DNA from: Ktedonobacteraceae bacterium
Lineage (GTDB): Bacteria > Chloroflexota > Ktedonobacteria > Ktedonobacterales > Ktedonobacteraceae
Assembly: GCA_014896635.1 (NCBI GenBank)
Contig: JADBKA010000240.1
Span: 1-7,267 of the forward strand
DNA: 7,267 bases
Reading direction: 5' to 3'
The translations under genes and the position numbers were made by a program. Below, piece after piece: positions 1-5,595 of this stretch. Position 1 is the first letter of the stretch. Each line of letters begins with the position of its first letter. The notes below the pieces were generated by a model. The model ran no database searches. It had not been told where the DNA came from and saw only the letters and a program-made list of their open reading frames with translations.

Positions 1-27
1 AAGTGTGTATTCTGTCAAGGGGGGAGA

Positions 28-414
28 TTATAACCCGAATGCGAGAGGAAGTAAATCGGTTATACGCCAGTCGCCCTCGACGCCATCGATGTAGATGAGC
101 GCAGCCGGGGCCAGGTCCGCGATCCACTGGCGGCAGGCACCGCAGGGAGTACGCTGATGAAGAGGAGCCTGTGGCGGCGTATCAATGCAGGCGACGGCTA
201 TGTGACTGATCGGAGCGGCGCCAGCAGAAAGAGCGGCAGCCAGCGCAGAACGTTCCGCGCAGAGTGTCAGGCCGTAGCTGGAAATCTCGATATTAACGCC
301 GACGAACGTTTTGCCGCCGGCCAGCACAGCCGCACCTACACGAAAGTGCGAGTAGGGACAGTGGGCAAGCAGTGCTGCTTCCCGTGCCAGTGCCAACAAT
401 TGCTCACGTTCCAT
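28..414 (-). CDS. cdd: Cytidine deaminase (homotetrameric, short form)
   Basis: This 128-residue protein matches the short, tetrameric type of cytidine deaminase. That enzyme hydrolyses cytidine and deoxycytidine to uridine and deoxyuridine plus ammonia in cytosolic pyrimidine salvage. The family signatures are all visible. NIE at residues 41-43 corresponds to the substrate-contacting NxE. CAERSA at 52-57 carries zinc ligand Cys52 and catalytic Glu54. PCGACRQ at 90-96 carries zinc ligands Cys91 and Cys94. LLPLAFG near the C-terminus is the usual family ending. The length is normal and nothing is missing, so it is probably active. The ATG has no strong Shine-Dalgarno; a GGAG lies roughly 20 nt upstream, too far to be convincing. 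The gene diverges from the response regulator, with about 280 bp between start codons. Its 3' neighbour lies outside the window, so operon membership cannot be judged. Confidence 0.95.
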   Translation of the reverse strand: MEREQLLALAREAALLAHCPYSHFRVGAAVLAGGKTFVGVNIEISSYGLTLCAERSALAAALSAGAAPISHIAVACIDTPPQAPLHQRTPCGACRQWIADLAPAALIYIDGVEGDWRITDLLPLAFGL

Positions 415-448
415 ACATTGTGCGGCGTGGGAATCTCCAATAGCAGGC

Positions 449-480
449 GAAGGGAGAAACGCCGCTCTCCTTCTATTTTT
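449..480 (+). terminator. Terminator-like hairpin plus T-run in the divergent intergenic region
   Basis: GAAGGGAGA (449-457) pairs with TCTCCTTC (466-473) with one bulged G around an 8-nt loop. The sequence TATTTTT follows at 474-480, giving the shape of a rho-independent terminator read on the plus strand. No plus-strand gene ends here. It could be a leader attenuator for the response regulator, the end of a small RNA, or chance. The loop sequence ACGCCGC (459-465) is also complementary to GCGGCGT at 422-428, so an alternative fold exists. Confidence 0.35.
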
Positions 481-650
481 CTCAGGTTCTCTCCAGAGTA
501 CAACAGGAGACGCAATGATGCAACTGTTTGCCAGCTATAGCCCAGATTGTATCAGCATGTTACTGGCTGATTGCCGTCACGTTACTAACGATGAGAAGCC
601 CCATGAGAGGGCTGATAATTTACCGAATTACATCGGTACAGATATATTCT

Positions 651-664
651 TGTATTGCAATACA
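651..664. promoter_or_regulatory. Perfect 14-bp palindrome upstream of the response regulator
   Basis: TGTATTGCAATACA is its own reverse complement and ends 30 bp before the TTG start at 695. A second inverted repeat, TACCGA (621-626) and TCGGTA (633-638) with a 6-bp spacer, lies just upstream. The position suits an operator, possibly for autoregulation. A TATATT at 643-648 could be a -10 box overlapping this region, but no good -35 accompanies it. Confidence 0.45.
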
Positions 665-680
665 GGTAATGCAGGTTCGC

Positions 681-686
681 AGGAGG
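681..686 (+). promoter_or_regulatory. Ribosome binding site that fixes the response regulator start at TTG
   Basis: AGGAGG is a full consensus Shine-Dalgarno and sits 8 nt before TTG at 695-697. The encoded residues from that TTG begin exactly where receiver domains normally begin (MKILVADDD). The ATG codons further upstream in the same frame have no comparable site and would add a 60-residue tail unlike any receiver domain. Confidence 0.85.
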
Positions 687-694
687 AACACGAG

Positions 695-1393
695 TTGAAA
701 ATCCTGGTGGCGGACGACGACCGCGACATGGTAGACATGCTCAGCTACTGGCTGAAAGGTCACGGATACGACGTGGTACGGGCATTTGATGGTGAGCAGG
801 CGATAAAGCGCTGGCGTGAAACATTGCCTGATCTGGTGATCCTGGATATTCAGATGCCCAGGCTCGACGGTTTTGAAGTATGTCGCCAGATGCGCACTGA
901 GACGAACGCAATGGTCCTGATTTTGACAGCGCACGACAGGGAAGACGACGAGGTACGTGGATTGGAACTCGGAGCGGATGACTACTTACGCAAACCGTTC
1001 AGTCCCAGGCAACTGCTGGCACGTATTAAAGCACTCATGCGCCGCGCCACCAATGTACGTGGAACGACTGGCTCAGCCACCATCACCGTAGGGTCTGTTA
1101 CGCTGGATGCCATGCGTCACGAAGTCACCAGGGATGGCATCAAAGTCAGGCTCACTCCTACTGAAAGCCGTTTGCTCCATCTGTTGATCTCGCATACCGG
1201 GCAGGTGCTGACGACAGATATGATCATTGAACGTGTCTGGGGATATGACGAGACCGGTGATTCCGGCCTGGTCAAGACGCATATTCGCCATCTACGCCAG
1301 AAAGTTGAACCAGATCCCAACCGCCCACGCTTCATCACCACTGTTCCGGGCGTCGGCTATACCTTCAGTCCGTCTGTCACAATTGAATCATGA
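695..1393 (+). CDS. OmpR/PhoB-family response regulator, orphan
   Basis: Starting from the TTG at 695, this is a 232-residue two-component response regulator. The receiver domain occupies about residues 1-117. It has the acidic pocket Asp7-Asp8-Asp9, phosphoacceptor Asp51 in LVILDIQMP, Thr78 and the conserved Lys100 followed by Pro-Phe. A winged-helix DNA-binding domain follows at about 128-228, with the usual RLTPTESRLL entry, the VWGYD segment, the recognition-helix region VKTHIRHLRQKVE and the closing hairpin VPGVGYTF. Phosphorylation by a histidine kinase should drive dimerisation and promoter binding. All receiver catalytic residues are present, so it should be phosphorylatable. No histidine kinase lies next to it; the downstream gene is an unrelated signalling protein over 270 bp away. 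It is therefore an orphan regulator within this window. The palindrome at 651-664 is a candidate autoregulatory site. The regulon cannot be inferred. Confidence 0.93.
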   Translation: MKILVADDDRDMVDMLSYWLKGHGYDVVRAFDGEQAIKRWRETLPDLVILDIQMPRLDGFEVCRQMRTETNAMVLILTAHDREDDEVRGLELGADDYLRKPFSPRQLLARIKALMRRATNVRGTTGSATITVGSVTLDAMRHEVTRDGIKVRLTPTESRLLHLLISHTGQVLTTDMIIERVWGYDETGDSGLVKTHIRHLRQKVEPDPNRPRFITTVPGVGYTFSPSVTIES

Positions 1394-1398
1394 AAGAA

Positions 1399-1449
1399 GA
1401 GAAACGGCGGTACTTCCATATCTCCCTATTTCCCTGCTCGCCGTTTCTC
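1399..1449 (+). terminator. Long-loop inverted repeat just after the response regulator
   Basis: GAGAAACGGCG (1399-1409) and CGCCGTTTCTC (1439-1449) are perfect 11-bp inverted repeats separated by 29 nt. They begin 6 nt after the stop codon. The position suits a transcript 3' end or mRNA-stabilising stem. The loop is large and no clean T-run follows, only a C/T-rich tract, so it is not a classical intrinsic terminator. GAGAAACGCCG, differing at one base, occurs at 454-464 on the other side of the gene. Confidence 0.4.
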
Positions 1450-1566
1450 CCTTACCTCTTCTCTTCCCGTATTTGTAACGACAGCAATATGCTTCTCTCA
1501 ACCGGTCTCCACCTATCTTAACAGCACTATAACATTCTGATCGGCGTTTTATCAATCTGTACTTTC

Positions 1567-1572
1567 TACAAT
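1567..1572 (+). promoter_or_regulatory. Possible -10 box for the GGDEF-like gene
   Basis: TACAAT lies about 100 bp upstream of the ATG at 1670 and is one base from the TATAAT consensus. No convincing -35 hexamer sits 16-18 bp upstream, so this is a weak call. If used, transcription would start near 1579 and the leader would contain the hairpins described at 1579-1640. Confidence 0.3.
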
Positions 1573-1578
1573 AGAAAA

Positions 1579-1640
1579 ACAGGGAAACAGCGGGTTCCTG
1601 TAGAGCGGGGTGATTATCCCCCCTAAAAACCTCTTTTTTC
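1579..1640 (+). promoter_or_regulatory. Structured leader with terminator-like stem before the GGDEF-like gene
   Basis: A first stem pairs ACAGGGAA (1579-1586) with TTCCTGT (1595-1601), with one bulge. A second pairs GGGG (1607-1610) with a run of C (1618-1623), and AGAG (1602-1605) can extend it with CTCT (1631-1634). Six T residues follow at 1634-1639. The T-run ends about 30 nt before the start codon, just upstream of the GGAGAGGAGAAAGG ribosome-binding tract. The layout resembles an attenuator, or a late terminator for the upstream regulator transcript. No known riboswitch class is recognised. Confidence 0.35.
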
Positions 1641-1669
1641 TAGTTCTCTTCATCAGGAGAGGAGAAAGG

Positions 1670-2632
1670 ATGAGCAGGACAGGCATTCAAAATAATTCTA
1701 TCATGGCGACTCCTGATCTATGTACATGCCTGTCACTTTCTGCACAATATCACATGGATCAGCCTGAGGCGACCGGCGACAGGACAGACTATTACAAAAA
1801 AATCGTGCCGGCACCACAGGAACTTTTCAGCAGGTTGCACGCGGAACTGAAAAATCTTCTGCCGGTCACGCGCGCGCTCAGTATCATGATATTGCATATC
1901 GTCCAGGTAGAACAGATGCCTGCCACCGGACAGCCACAGATAATACAGCAGCGACGCTACTATCATGCCCCTGCTGGCCTGCTGGAGCAGATTCTGGCAA
2001 ATATCAGCCGCGTCACACGTCGGAACGATTTGTTGCTCACTCAGGAAGGAGGGGGAGCAGCAATGGTCTTTCCCGGTGCTGATCAGTATGGCGCTCATAG
2101 CCTCCTGGAACGCATTGAGAGCAGCATTGACCTGCTTCAGGCCGAAACGGTAATCCCGCCTCTCACCCGGGTGACCATCATCGCGGTGGGCATCGGCACC
2201 TATCCAGACCCGGCAACATCACTGGAAGAACTGCTGCATCACACAGAACGAGCAGCATATACTATGACACTACATCCTGCTCTCCCCGCCCGCTTCTCCG
2301 CCGGGACAGCCGTCACAGGCAGTACATTCGATAGAAACAACACTTACCAGTCGTACCAGGAACAGCAGGAATATCAGGAATTACAGATCATCCCTTTTAT
2401 GAAGCTCCCCCCCATCTTGCCGAGACGTCTCTCCCATCTCATCCCTTACCAGGCAGCAGTGCAGTTCCGCTGTGTACCCGTCGGGCGTACGCGGCGTCAT
2501 CTCACGGTCGCTATGCAGACACCACACGATACAGCAATTGTACGGCAACTCGAACAGCTCACAGGCATGCATATCTTTCCAGTGGGCTGCTCGCAAGAAG
2601 AGCTGGATTTACTTCTGGCTCAGCAGTGGTAG
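1670..2632 (+). CDS. Degenerate GGDEF-like protein with GspE N-terminal-like (T2SSE_N) C-terminus
   Basis: The ATG at 1670 is chosen because GGAGAGGAGAAAGG lies immediately upstream. An in-frame ATG at 1610 lacks such a site and would add 20 unlikely residues. The product has 320 residues with no signal peptide or membrane segment. Residues about 58-200 follow the layout of a GGDEF domain: a helix ending TRRND (116-120), then EGGGAAMVFPG (126-136) where an active enzyme has the GG(D/E)EF loop, then VTIIAVGIGTYP (168-179) and a final helix with LEELLHHTERAAYTM. The catalytic acidic residues are absent, so diguanylate cyclase activity is not expected. A Q/Y-rich linker (about 226-238) leads to residues 243-316, which resemble the N-terminal domain of type II secretion/type IV pilus ATPases (LPRRLSHLIPYQ, HLTVAMQTPHD, LTGMHIFPVGCS). 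The RLGxxL-type c-di-GMP motif of MshEN domains is not seen, and no ATPase domain is present. A role as a sensor or adaptor is inferred, not shown. Confidence 0.75.
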   Translation: MSRTGIQNNSIMATPDLCTCLSLSAQYHMDQPEATGDRTDYYKKIVPAPQELFSRLHAELKNLLPVTRALSIMILHIVQVEQMPATGQPQIIQQRRYYHAPAGLLEQILANISRVTRRNDLLLTQEGGGAAMVFPGADQYGAHSLLERIESSIDLLQAETVIPPLTRVTIIAVGIGTYPDPATSLEELLHHTERAAYTMTLHPALPARFSAGTAVTGSTFDRNNTYQSYQEQQEYQELQIIPFMKLPPILPRRLSHLIPYQAAVQFRCVPVGRTRRHLTVAMQTPHDTAIVRQLEQLTGMHIFPVGCSQEELDLLLAQQW

Positions 2633-2704
2633 AGTAGTGAAGATCTTACCAGGCAGGCAGTAAAATTAACCAGATTACAACTTTTCCTCAACAGAGAAAT
2701 GTAG

Positions 2705-2731
2705 CATCATTGGTTATGATAACATGCGATG
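2705..2731. promoter_or_regulatory. 27-bp symmetric dyad, candidate operator
   Basis: The sequence has the symmetric form CATC-4 nt-GTTAT-G-ATAAC-4 nt-GATG centred on 2718, with both inner and outer arms in register. It is about 70 bp upstream of the HTH gene start. The regular two-level symmetry is typical of a site for a dimeric regulator. Which protein binds is unknown; the encoded HTH protein is an obvious candidate. Confidence 0.45.
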
Positions 2732-2732
2732 A

Positions 2733-2756
2733 AACAATCATCAGCACTACATTGTT
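2733..2756. repeat. Second inverted repeat upstream of the HTH gene
   Basis: AACAAT (2733-2738) and ATTGTT (2751-2756) form 6-bp arms with a 12-bp spacer. The repeat lies immediately downstream of the 27-bp dyad. The right arm overlaps a weak -35-like TTGTTA (2752-2757), which with TACTGT (2776-2781) would make a poor promoter with an 18-bp spacer. Confidence 0.3.
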
Positions 2757-2799
2757 AGTGGCAAGAGCACTTATCTACTGTATTCAAGGGAGATAACTC

Positions 2800-3012
2800 A
2801 TGGTCGTACAAATGGTTCAAGATGATGTTCTTCTTACTTTCAAAGAAGCTATGAATTATCTGCGTGTCAGTCGCTCCACTCTCTATCGTCTCATGTGGTC
2901 AGGACAGCTCACCGGCCATAAAGTTGGCAGCACCTGGCGCTTCTACCGCGAAGATCTGCGCGCCTGCGTTGGGCGTGAGGTCATCGCACAGGCACAGCCT
3001 GCCTCTCGCTAG
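2800..3012 (+). CDS. Excisionase/BldC-type helix-turn-helix DNA-binding protein
   Basis: This 70-residue protein is almost entirely one MerR-like winged HTH of the excisionase family (HTH_17 type). LLTFKEAMNYLRVSRSTLYR (11-30) is the helix-turn-helix. SGQLTGHKVGSTWRFYREDL (34-53) gives the characteristic wing with the GxxWRF signature. GGGAG (2788-2792) lies 7 nt before the ATG. Proteins of this size act as DNA-binding accessory factors, either as phage or plasmid excisionases or as BldC-like chromosomal regulators. No integrase, attachment site or other mobile-element gene is nearby, so a chromosomal transcription factor is the better reading. The two inverted repeats just upstream suggest autoregulation. 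The gene converges on the AT-hook/GAF-like gene, with a 15-bp hairpin between them. Confidence 0.85.
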   Translation: MVVQMVQDDVLLTFKEAMNYLRVSRSTLYRLMWSGQLTGHKVGSTWRFYREDLRACVGREVIAQAQPASR

Positions 3013-3049
3013 GCACTGTCTGCCACCATGCCTTGCAAGCCCCGCAGAA

Positions 3050-3084
3050 GTCTCAGGAGAGCCTCTTACAGGCTCTCCTGAGAC
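3050..3084. terminator. Perfect 15-bp hairpin between convergent genes
   Basis: GTCTCAGGAGAGCCT (3050-3064) and AGGCTCTCCTGAGAC (3070-3084) are perfect complements around a 5-nt loop (CTTAC). The hairpin sits in the 94-bp gap between the ends of the HTH gene and the AT-hook/GAF-like gene, so it could end both transcripts. There is no T-run on either side, so it may work as a barrier or 3'-end stabiliser and not as a canonical intrinsic terminator. Confidence 0.6.
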
Positions 3085-3106
3085 CTGGGGCGACTGCTCA
3101 GCTATC

Positions 3107-4123
3107 TCAGCTATCGTGCTCTCGGTCGGGCATCTGTTGGCGTGCCAGTTCCTCAAATTCCTTTTCCATATCGCGCTCAACGATCTTTTCGGCATCCTGT
3201 GCCGTGAGTTCCTGCTCGCGTGCGCAGGCCAGCACACGATCAGCAAAGCTCTCCAGGATCACTTTACGTTGAAATTGTAAATCAGGCATGGGATGCAGTC
3301 GCAGCAGGGAAAGAGGATAAAAGGCGCTGTCAGGAATGGCGATAGAGAGCAAATCCGCATACTGCCCGGTGATCACCTGCATATGTGGATCATCAAAAAA
3401 GTGCGGCTGACTGCTGGAAATGATCAGCACTCCCGCAGTTAGTCCTCCGCCGCGCGTAAGAGGCGCAACGCAAGAGCTGCGCTCAAACTCATCGATCGTC
3501 ACGATCTGGTGATCAGTAAGCTCATTGTTCCATACTTGCGTCCTTTGCAGTCGCACAACCATGCCAGCCAGCGTGGTGCTTCCCAGAAAAGCCTTCGCCC
3601 TCGTCGTATACGGCCAGGGAGCATTCCCGCGCATTGCGATTTCTCGCAATGAATGGATATAACCGTCTTCTCCTTTGCCATCGCGGGCAGGCATCAATTG
3701 CGCCACCGTCACGGCCATACCCAGGAGAACAGGGTCCAGGTGTAGTAGCACACAATCAAGCAGCGCCTGCGTAACCTGCCGCAGTCGCCCGGTCACGTCA
3801 GCATGCTCGACAATCAGTTTTACCACACGCTCATATGTCGCTTTCGGTATCCCCTCGGCAATCGCCGCAGGTTTTTGTAATCTCCGCGAGAGCGCAGCAT
3901 CCTGCACAGATTCCTCTGTGAATGCTGCTGTACTATGTGGCACTAAAGCAAGTGCCTTTTCTTTGAGAGCACGGGAAGGTGGCCTTTCGTACACAACTGA
4001 TTCGGGCGAAGCAGAGGAAGAAGAGACTACACGCCGCGTTCCAGGAGGTCGTCCTCGCTTCTTCTTTGGCTGCTCTGCCGCGTCGTGGCCGTTTTTCATA
4101 GCATGTTTCACACCATTCTGCAT
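3107..4123 (-). CDS. AT-hook protein with GAF-like domain
   Basis: The product has 338 residues with no membrane segment. Residues 20-28 (KKKRGRPPG) are a textbook AT-hook, a short minor-groove DNA-binding motif, set in a basic disordered N-terminus with a serine run (34-37). Residues about 110-265 look like a GAF fold: an initial amphipathic helix (VTQALLDCVLLHLDP), then STTLAGMVVRLQRTQVWNN and GGGLTAGVLIISSSQPHFFDDPH, and the closing helix ITGQYADLLSIAI. The last 60 residues are charged and helical (about 283-330) and could be a coiled coil. The likely role is ligand- or stress-responsive DNA binding or nucleoid-associated regulation, inferred from domains only. The start is uncertain: the ATG at 4123 lacks a good Shine-Dalgarno, while an in-frame TTG two codons earlier lies about 11 nt after AGGGGG. 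Met9 is another option. Confidence 0.7.
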   Translation of the reverse strand: MQNGVKHAMKNGHDAAEQPKKKRGRPPGTRRVVSSSSASPESVVYERPPSRALKEKALALVPHSTAAFTEESVQDAALSRRLQKPAAIAEGIPKATYERVVKLIVEHADVTGRLRQVTQALLDCVLLHLDPVLLGMAVTVAQLMPARDGKGEDGYIHSLREIAMRGNAPWPYTTRAKAFLGSTTLAGMVVRLQRTQVWNNELTDHQIVTIDEFERSSCVAPLTRGGGLTAGVLIISSSQPHFFDDPHMQVITGQYADLLSIAIPDSAFYPLSLLRLHPMPDLQFQRKVILESFADRVLACAREQELTAQDAEKIVERDMEKEFEELARQQMPDREHDS

Positions 4124-4374
4124 TCTTCAAGAAAACTATTTACCCCCTACAGTATAACATAAGCTAGCATGGAGACGTCTCATCTTGAGCTACTACTTTC
4201 ATTTACTATGATCCTTACAGACAAATAATCTGCTCCCTGTACTCGCAAAGTATGACAGCAACGTTCTGTTTCTCTTTCAACAACATTCTCTTCAGAGAAA
4301 AGTCATAATCTGCGCCAATTATGCTTCCTTGCCTCGTTAAAGTTCGTAGAGGTTCGCTCAAGAAAACTTCATAC

Positions 4375-4394
4375 TTGTGTAACTTGTTATACAA
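4375..4394. promoter_or_regulatory. 20-bp near-perfect palindrome, candidate operator
   Basis: TTGTGTAAC (4375-4383) and GTTATACAA (4386-4394) are inverted repeats with 8 of 9 positions matching and a 2-bp centre. The length and spacing are like those of TetR- or LacI-type operators. It lies about 80 bp upstream of the methyltransferase -35 box and about 250 bp from the start of the AT-hook/GAF-like gene. Confidence 0.4.
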
Positions 4395-4476
4395 ATTAAG
4401 TGCGACCGGGCAGTCGTCAGAACGATTTTTATTTCCTACTTGTTCATAAAAAAGTACCACAATTGTCGCACAACTA

Positions 4477-4505
4477 TTGCATTCTGGTAATTCTGCATGT
4501 AATAT
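4477..4505 (+). promoter_or_regulatory. Sigma-70-type promoter for the methyltransferase
   Basis: TTGCAT (4477-4482) and TAATAT (4500-4505) are separated by exactly 17 bp. Transcription would start near 4512, giving a leader of about 55 nt that ends in GGAAGGAG (4554-4561) before the ATG at 4567. Confidence 0.6.
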
Positions 4506-4566
4506 AAATAACAACACGAGGAGAGGCATTCATTTTTTTTGCTATCTCTGGCTGGAAGGAGAAGAT

Positions 4567-5487
4567 ATGGCAGTAAACAGGGTCTTGCATACGAACGAGT
4601 GTGGGCTACCACTCAATGCTGTGGAGTGGCTGGAGACACACCATGCCAGTAAGATTGTTGAGCGCTCACAAATGATACGCGATCTCTGCGTGCAACAGGG
4701 AAGCTTGATTGTAGATGCGGGATGCGGGCCTGGCTTGTGGACGCCATTACTTGCAGAAGCTACCGGCCCACAGGGACACATTATCGGTGTTGACATCAAT
4801 CCCGAAGCCCTTGTGACCGCCCAGAAACGCAGCAGCCATGCCTGGTATCGCCACCAGGTCCAGTATAAATGTGCAACGCTGGAACAACTCCCCTTAGAAT
4901 ATGGCGAAGTGGACATAATCTTTAGCGCCAATGTCAGTCAATACCTGCCTCATCCTGTTGAAACGTTTGCTGCAATGGGACGCTACCTCAAGCCAGGGGG
5001 GCGCCTGGCAATCAAAGATATCGATTTTGGCACCCTGCACTTCGCCAATATCGACCAGGCACTCCAGAGGCGCGTCTTCGAGGCTCGACAGCGATGGGAG
5101 ATCGAACGCTCGTCCCTCGGCTACTCCTTTGAAGATAGCTGGGTCGGCTCAAAACTCGCAGGATATCTCGCAGCAGCCGGCTACCAGGAGATCGAGGAGA
5201 GAAAATACCGTGTCGTACGCTCCTATCCTTTGCAAGAAGCTTTCCGCACCTATTTGCAGGGACTGGGCGAGTGGTTTGTCTGTGAGGGTGCTCCTTACCT
5301 CTCCGACGAGGATGTGACTCGCTGGCTCCAGTGTTTTCTTGATCCGCAACACAACATTTTCAACGCACCGGATTGCGCTTTCGAGGAGACCGAGTACCTG
5401 GTGACCGGCATATGGAAAGCTCCCCGCTCCCGTTTTCACTTCGAGATGCATGCGGAAAATCCTCTTGTGTGCTCATCCGCAAAATAG
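4567..5487 (+). CDS. Class I SAM-dependent methyltransferase, substrate unknown
   Basis: The start at 4567 is set by GGAAGGAG 5 nt upstream; the open frame continues further upstream without a comparable site. The 306-residue product carries the Rossmann-fold methyltransferase motifs in order. VDAGCGPG (49-56) is SAM-binding motif I. GVDINPE (74-80) holds the acidic residue that binds the SAM ribose. CATLEQLPLEYGEVDIIFSA (102-121) covers motifs II and III. LKPGGRL (141-147) is the post-motif III turn. This places it in the Methyltransf_11/25-type group that acts on small molecules, quinones or lipids. The C-terminal 150 residues, including a lid-like region around 170-215 and the DEDVTRW segment, would determine the substrate but match nothing I recognise. 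Its neighbours give no pathway clue. It appears monocistronic, with its own promoter, and converges on the dehydratase gene. Confidence 0.88.
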   Translation: MAVNRVLHTNECGLPLNAVEWLETHHASKIVERSQMIRDLCVQQGSLIVDAGCGPGLWTPLLAEATGPQGHIIGVDINPEALVTAQKRSSHAWYRHQVQYKCATLEQLPLEYGEVDIIFSANVSQYLPHPVETFAAMGRYLKPGGRLAIKDIDFGTLHFANIDQALQRRVFEARQRWEIERSSLGYSFEDSWVGSKLAGYLAAAGYQEIEERKYRVVRSYPLQEAFRTYLQGLGEWFVCEGAPYLSDEDVTRWLQCFLDPQHNIFNAPDCAFEETEYLVTGIWKAPRSRFHFEMHAENPLVCSSAK

Positions 5488-5494
5488 GAGAAGC

Positions 5495-5543
5495 TGAAGA
5501 GAAGCAGCCCCTGGGGCTTTGCCTCAGAACATGCTTCTCTTCA
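5495..5543. terminator. 12-bp hairpin between convergent genes
   Basis: TGAAGAGAAGCA (5495-5506) and TGCTTCTCTTCA (5532-5543) are perfect inverted repeats. The enclosed 25 nt contain a nested AGCC/GGCT stem (5506-5518). It starts 8 nt after the methyltransferase stop and lies 52 bp from the end of the dehydratase gene, so it is placed to end both transcripts. No T-run follows on either strand. Confidence 0.55.
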
Positions 5544-5595
5544 AAAGCGTCCTTCGGGAACACTGCACCAGCAGACCAGTGTGCTGCCAAGCGCG

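Larger units (their letters stand above)
4124..4566. other. AT-richer divergent intergenic region
   Basis: No convincing gene is seen in these 443 bp. The stretch is visibly richer in A and T than its neighbours. It holds a minus-strand -10-like TATACT (4151-4156) that could serve the AT-hook/GAF-like gene. It also holds a 10-bp palindrome GAGACGTCTC (4172-4181), a CATAAT/ATTATG inverted repeat (4304-4323), a 20-bp imperfect palindrome (4375-4394) and the methyltransferase promoter (4477-4505). A minus-strand open frame of 104 codons (4215-4529) crosses it but has weak support. Confidence 0.6.

Noticed and set aside
157..540. 127-codon plus-strand open frame
   Set aside because: It is antisense to the intact cytidine deaminase, with no ribosome-binding site and a low-complexity basic product.
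1610..1669. N-terminal signal or membrane segment on the GGDEF-like protein
   Set aside because: The hydrophobic stretch (NLFFLVLFI) appears only if translation starts at 1610. The strong ribosome-binding tract places the start at 1670, and the 1610-1669 stretch is leader RNA with hairpins and a T-run.
2800..3012. Evidence of a prophage or integrative element (excisionase)
   Set aside because: The HTH family includes excisionases, but no integrase, attachment repeats, tRNA or phage genes are present, so a chromosomal regulator is more likely.
3675..4157. 160-codon plus-strand open frame
   Set aside because: It lies antisense to the AT-hook/GAF-like gene, has no ribosome-binding site, and its arginine/serine/cysteine-rich product is typical of a shadow frame.
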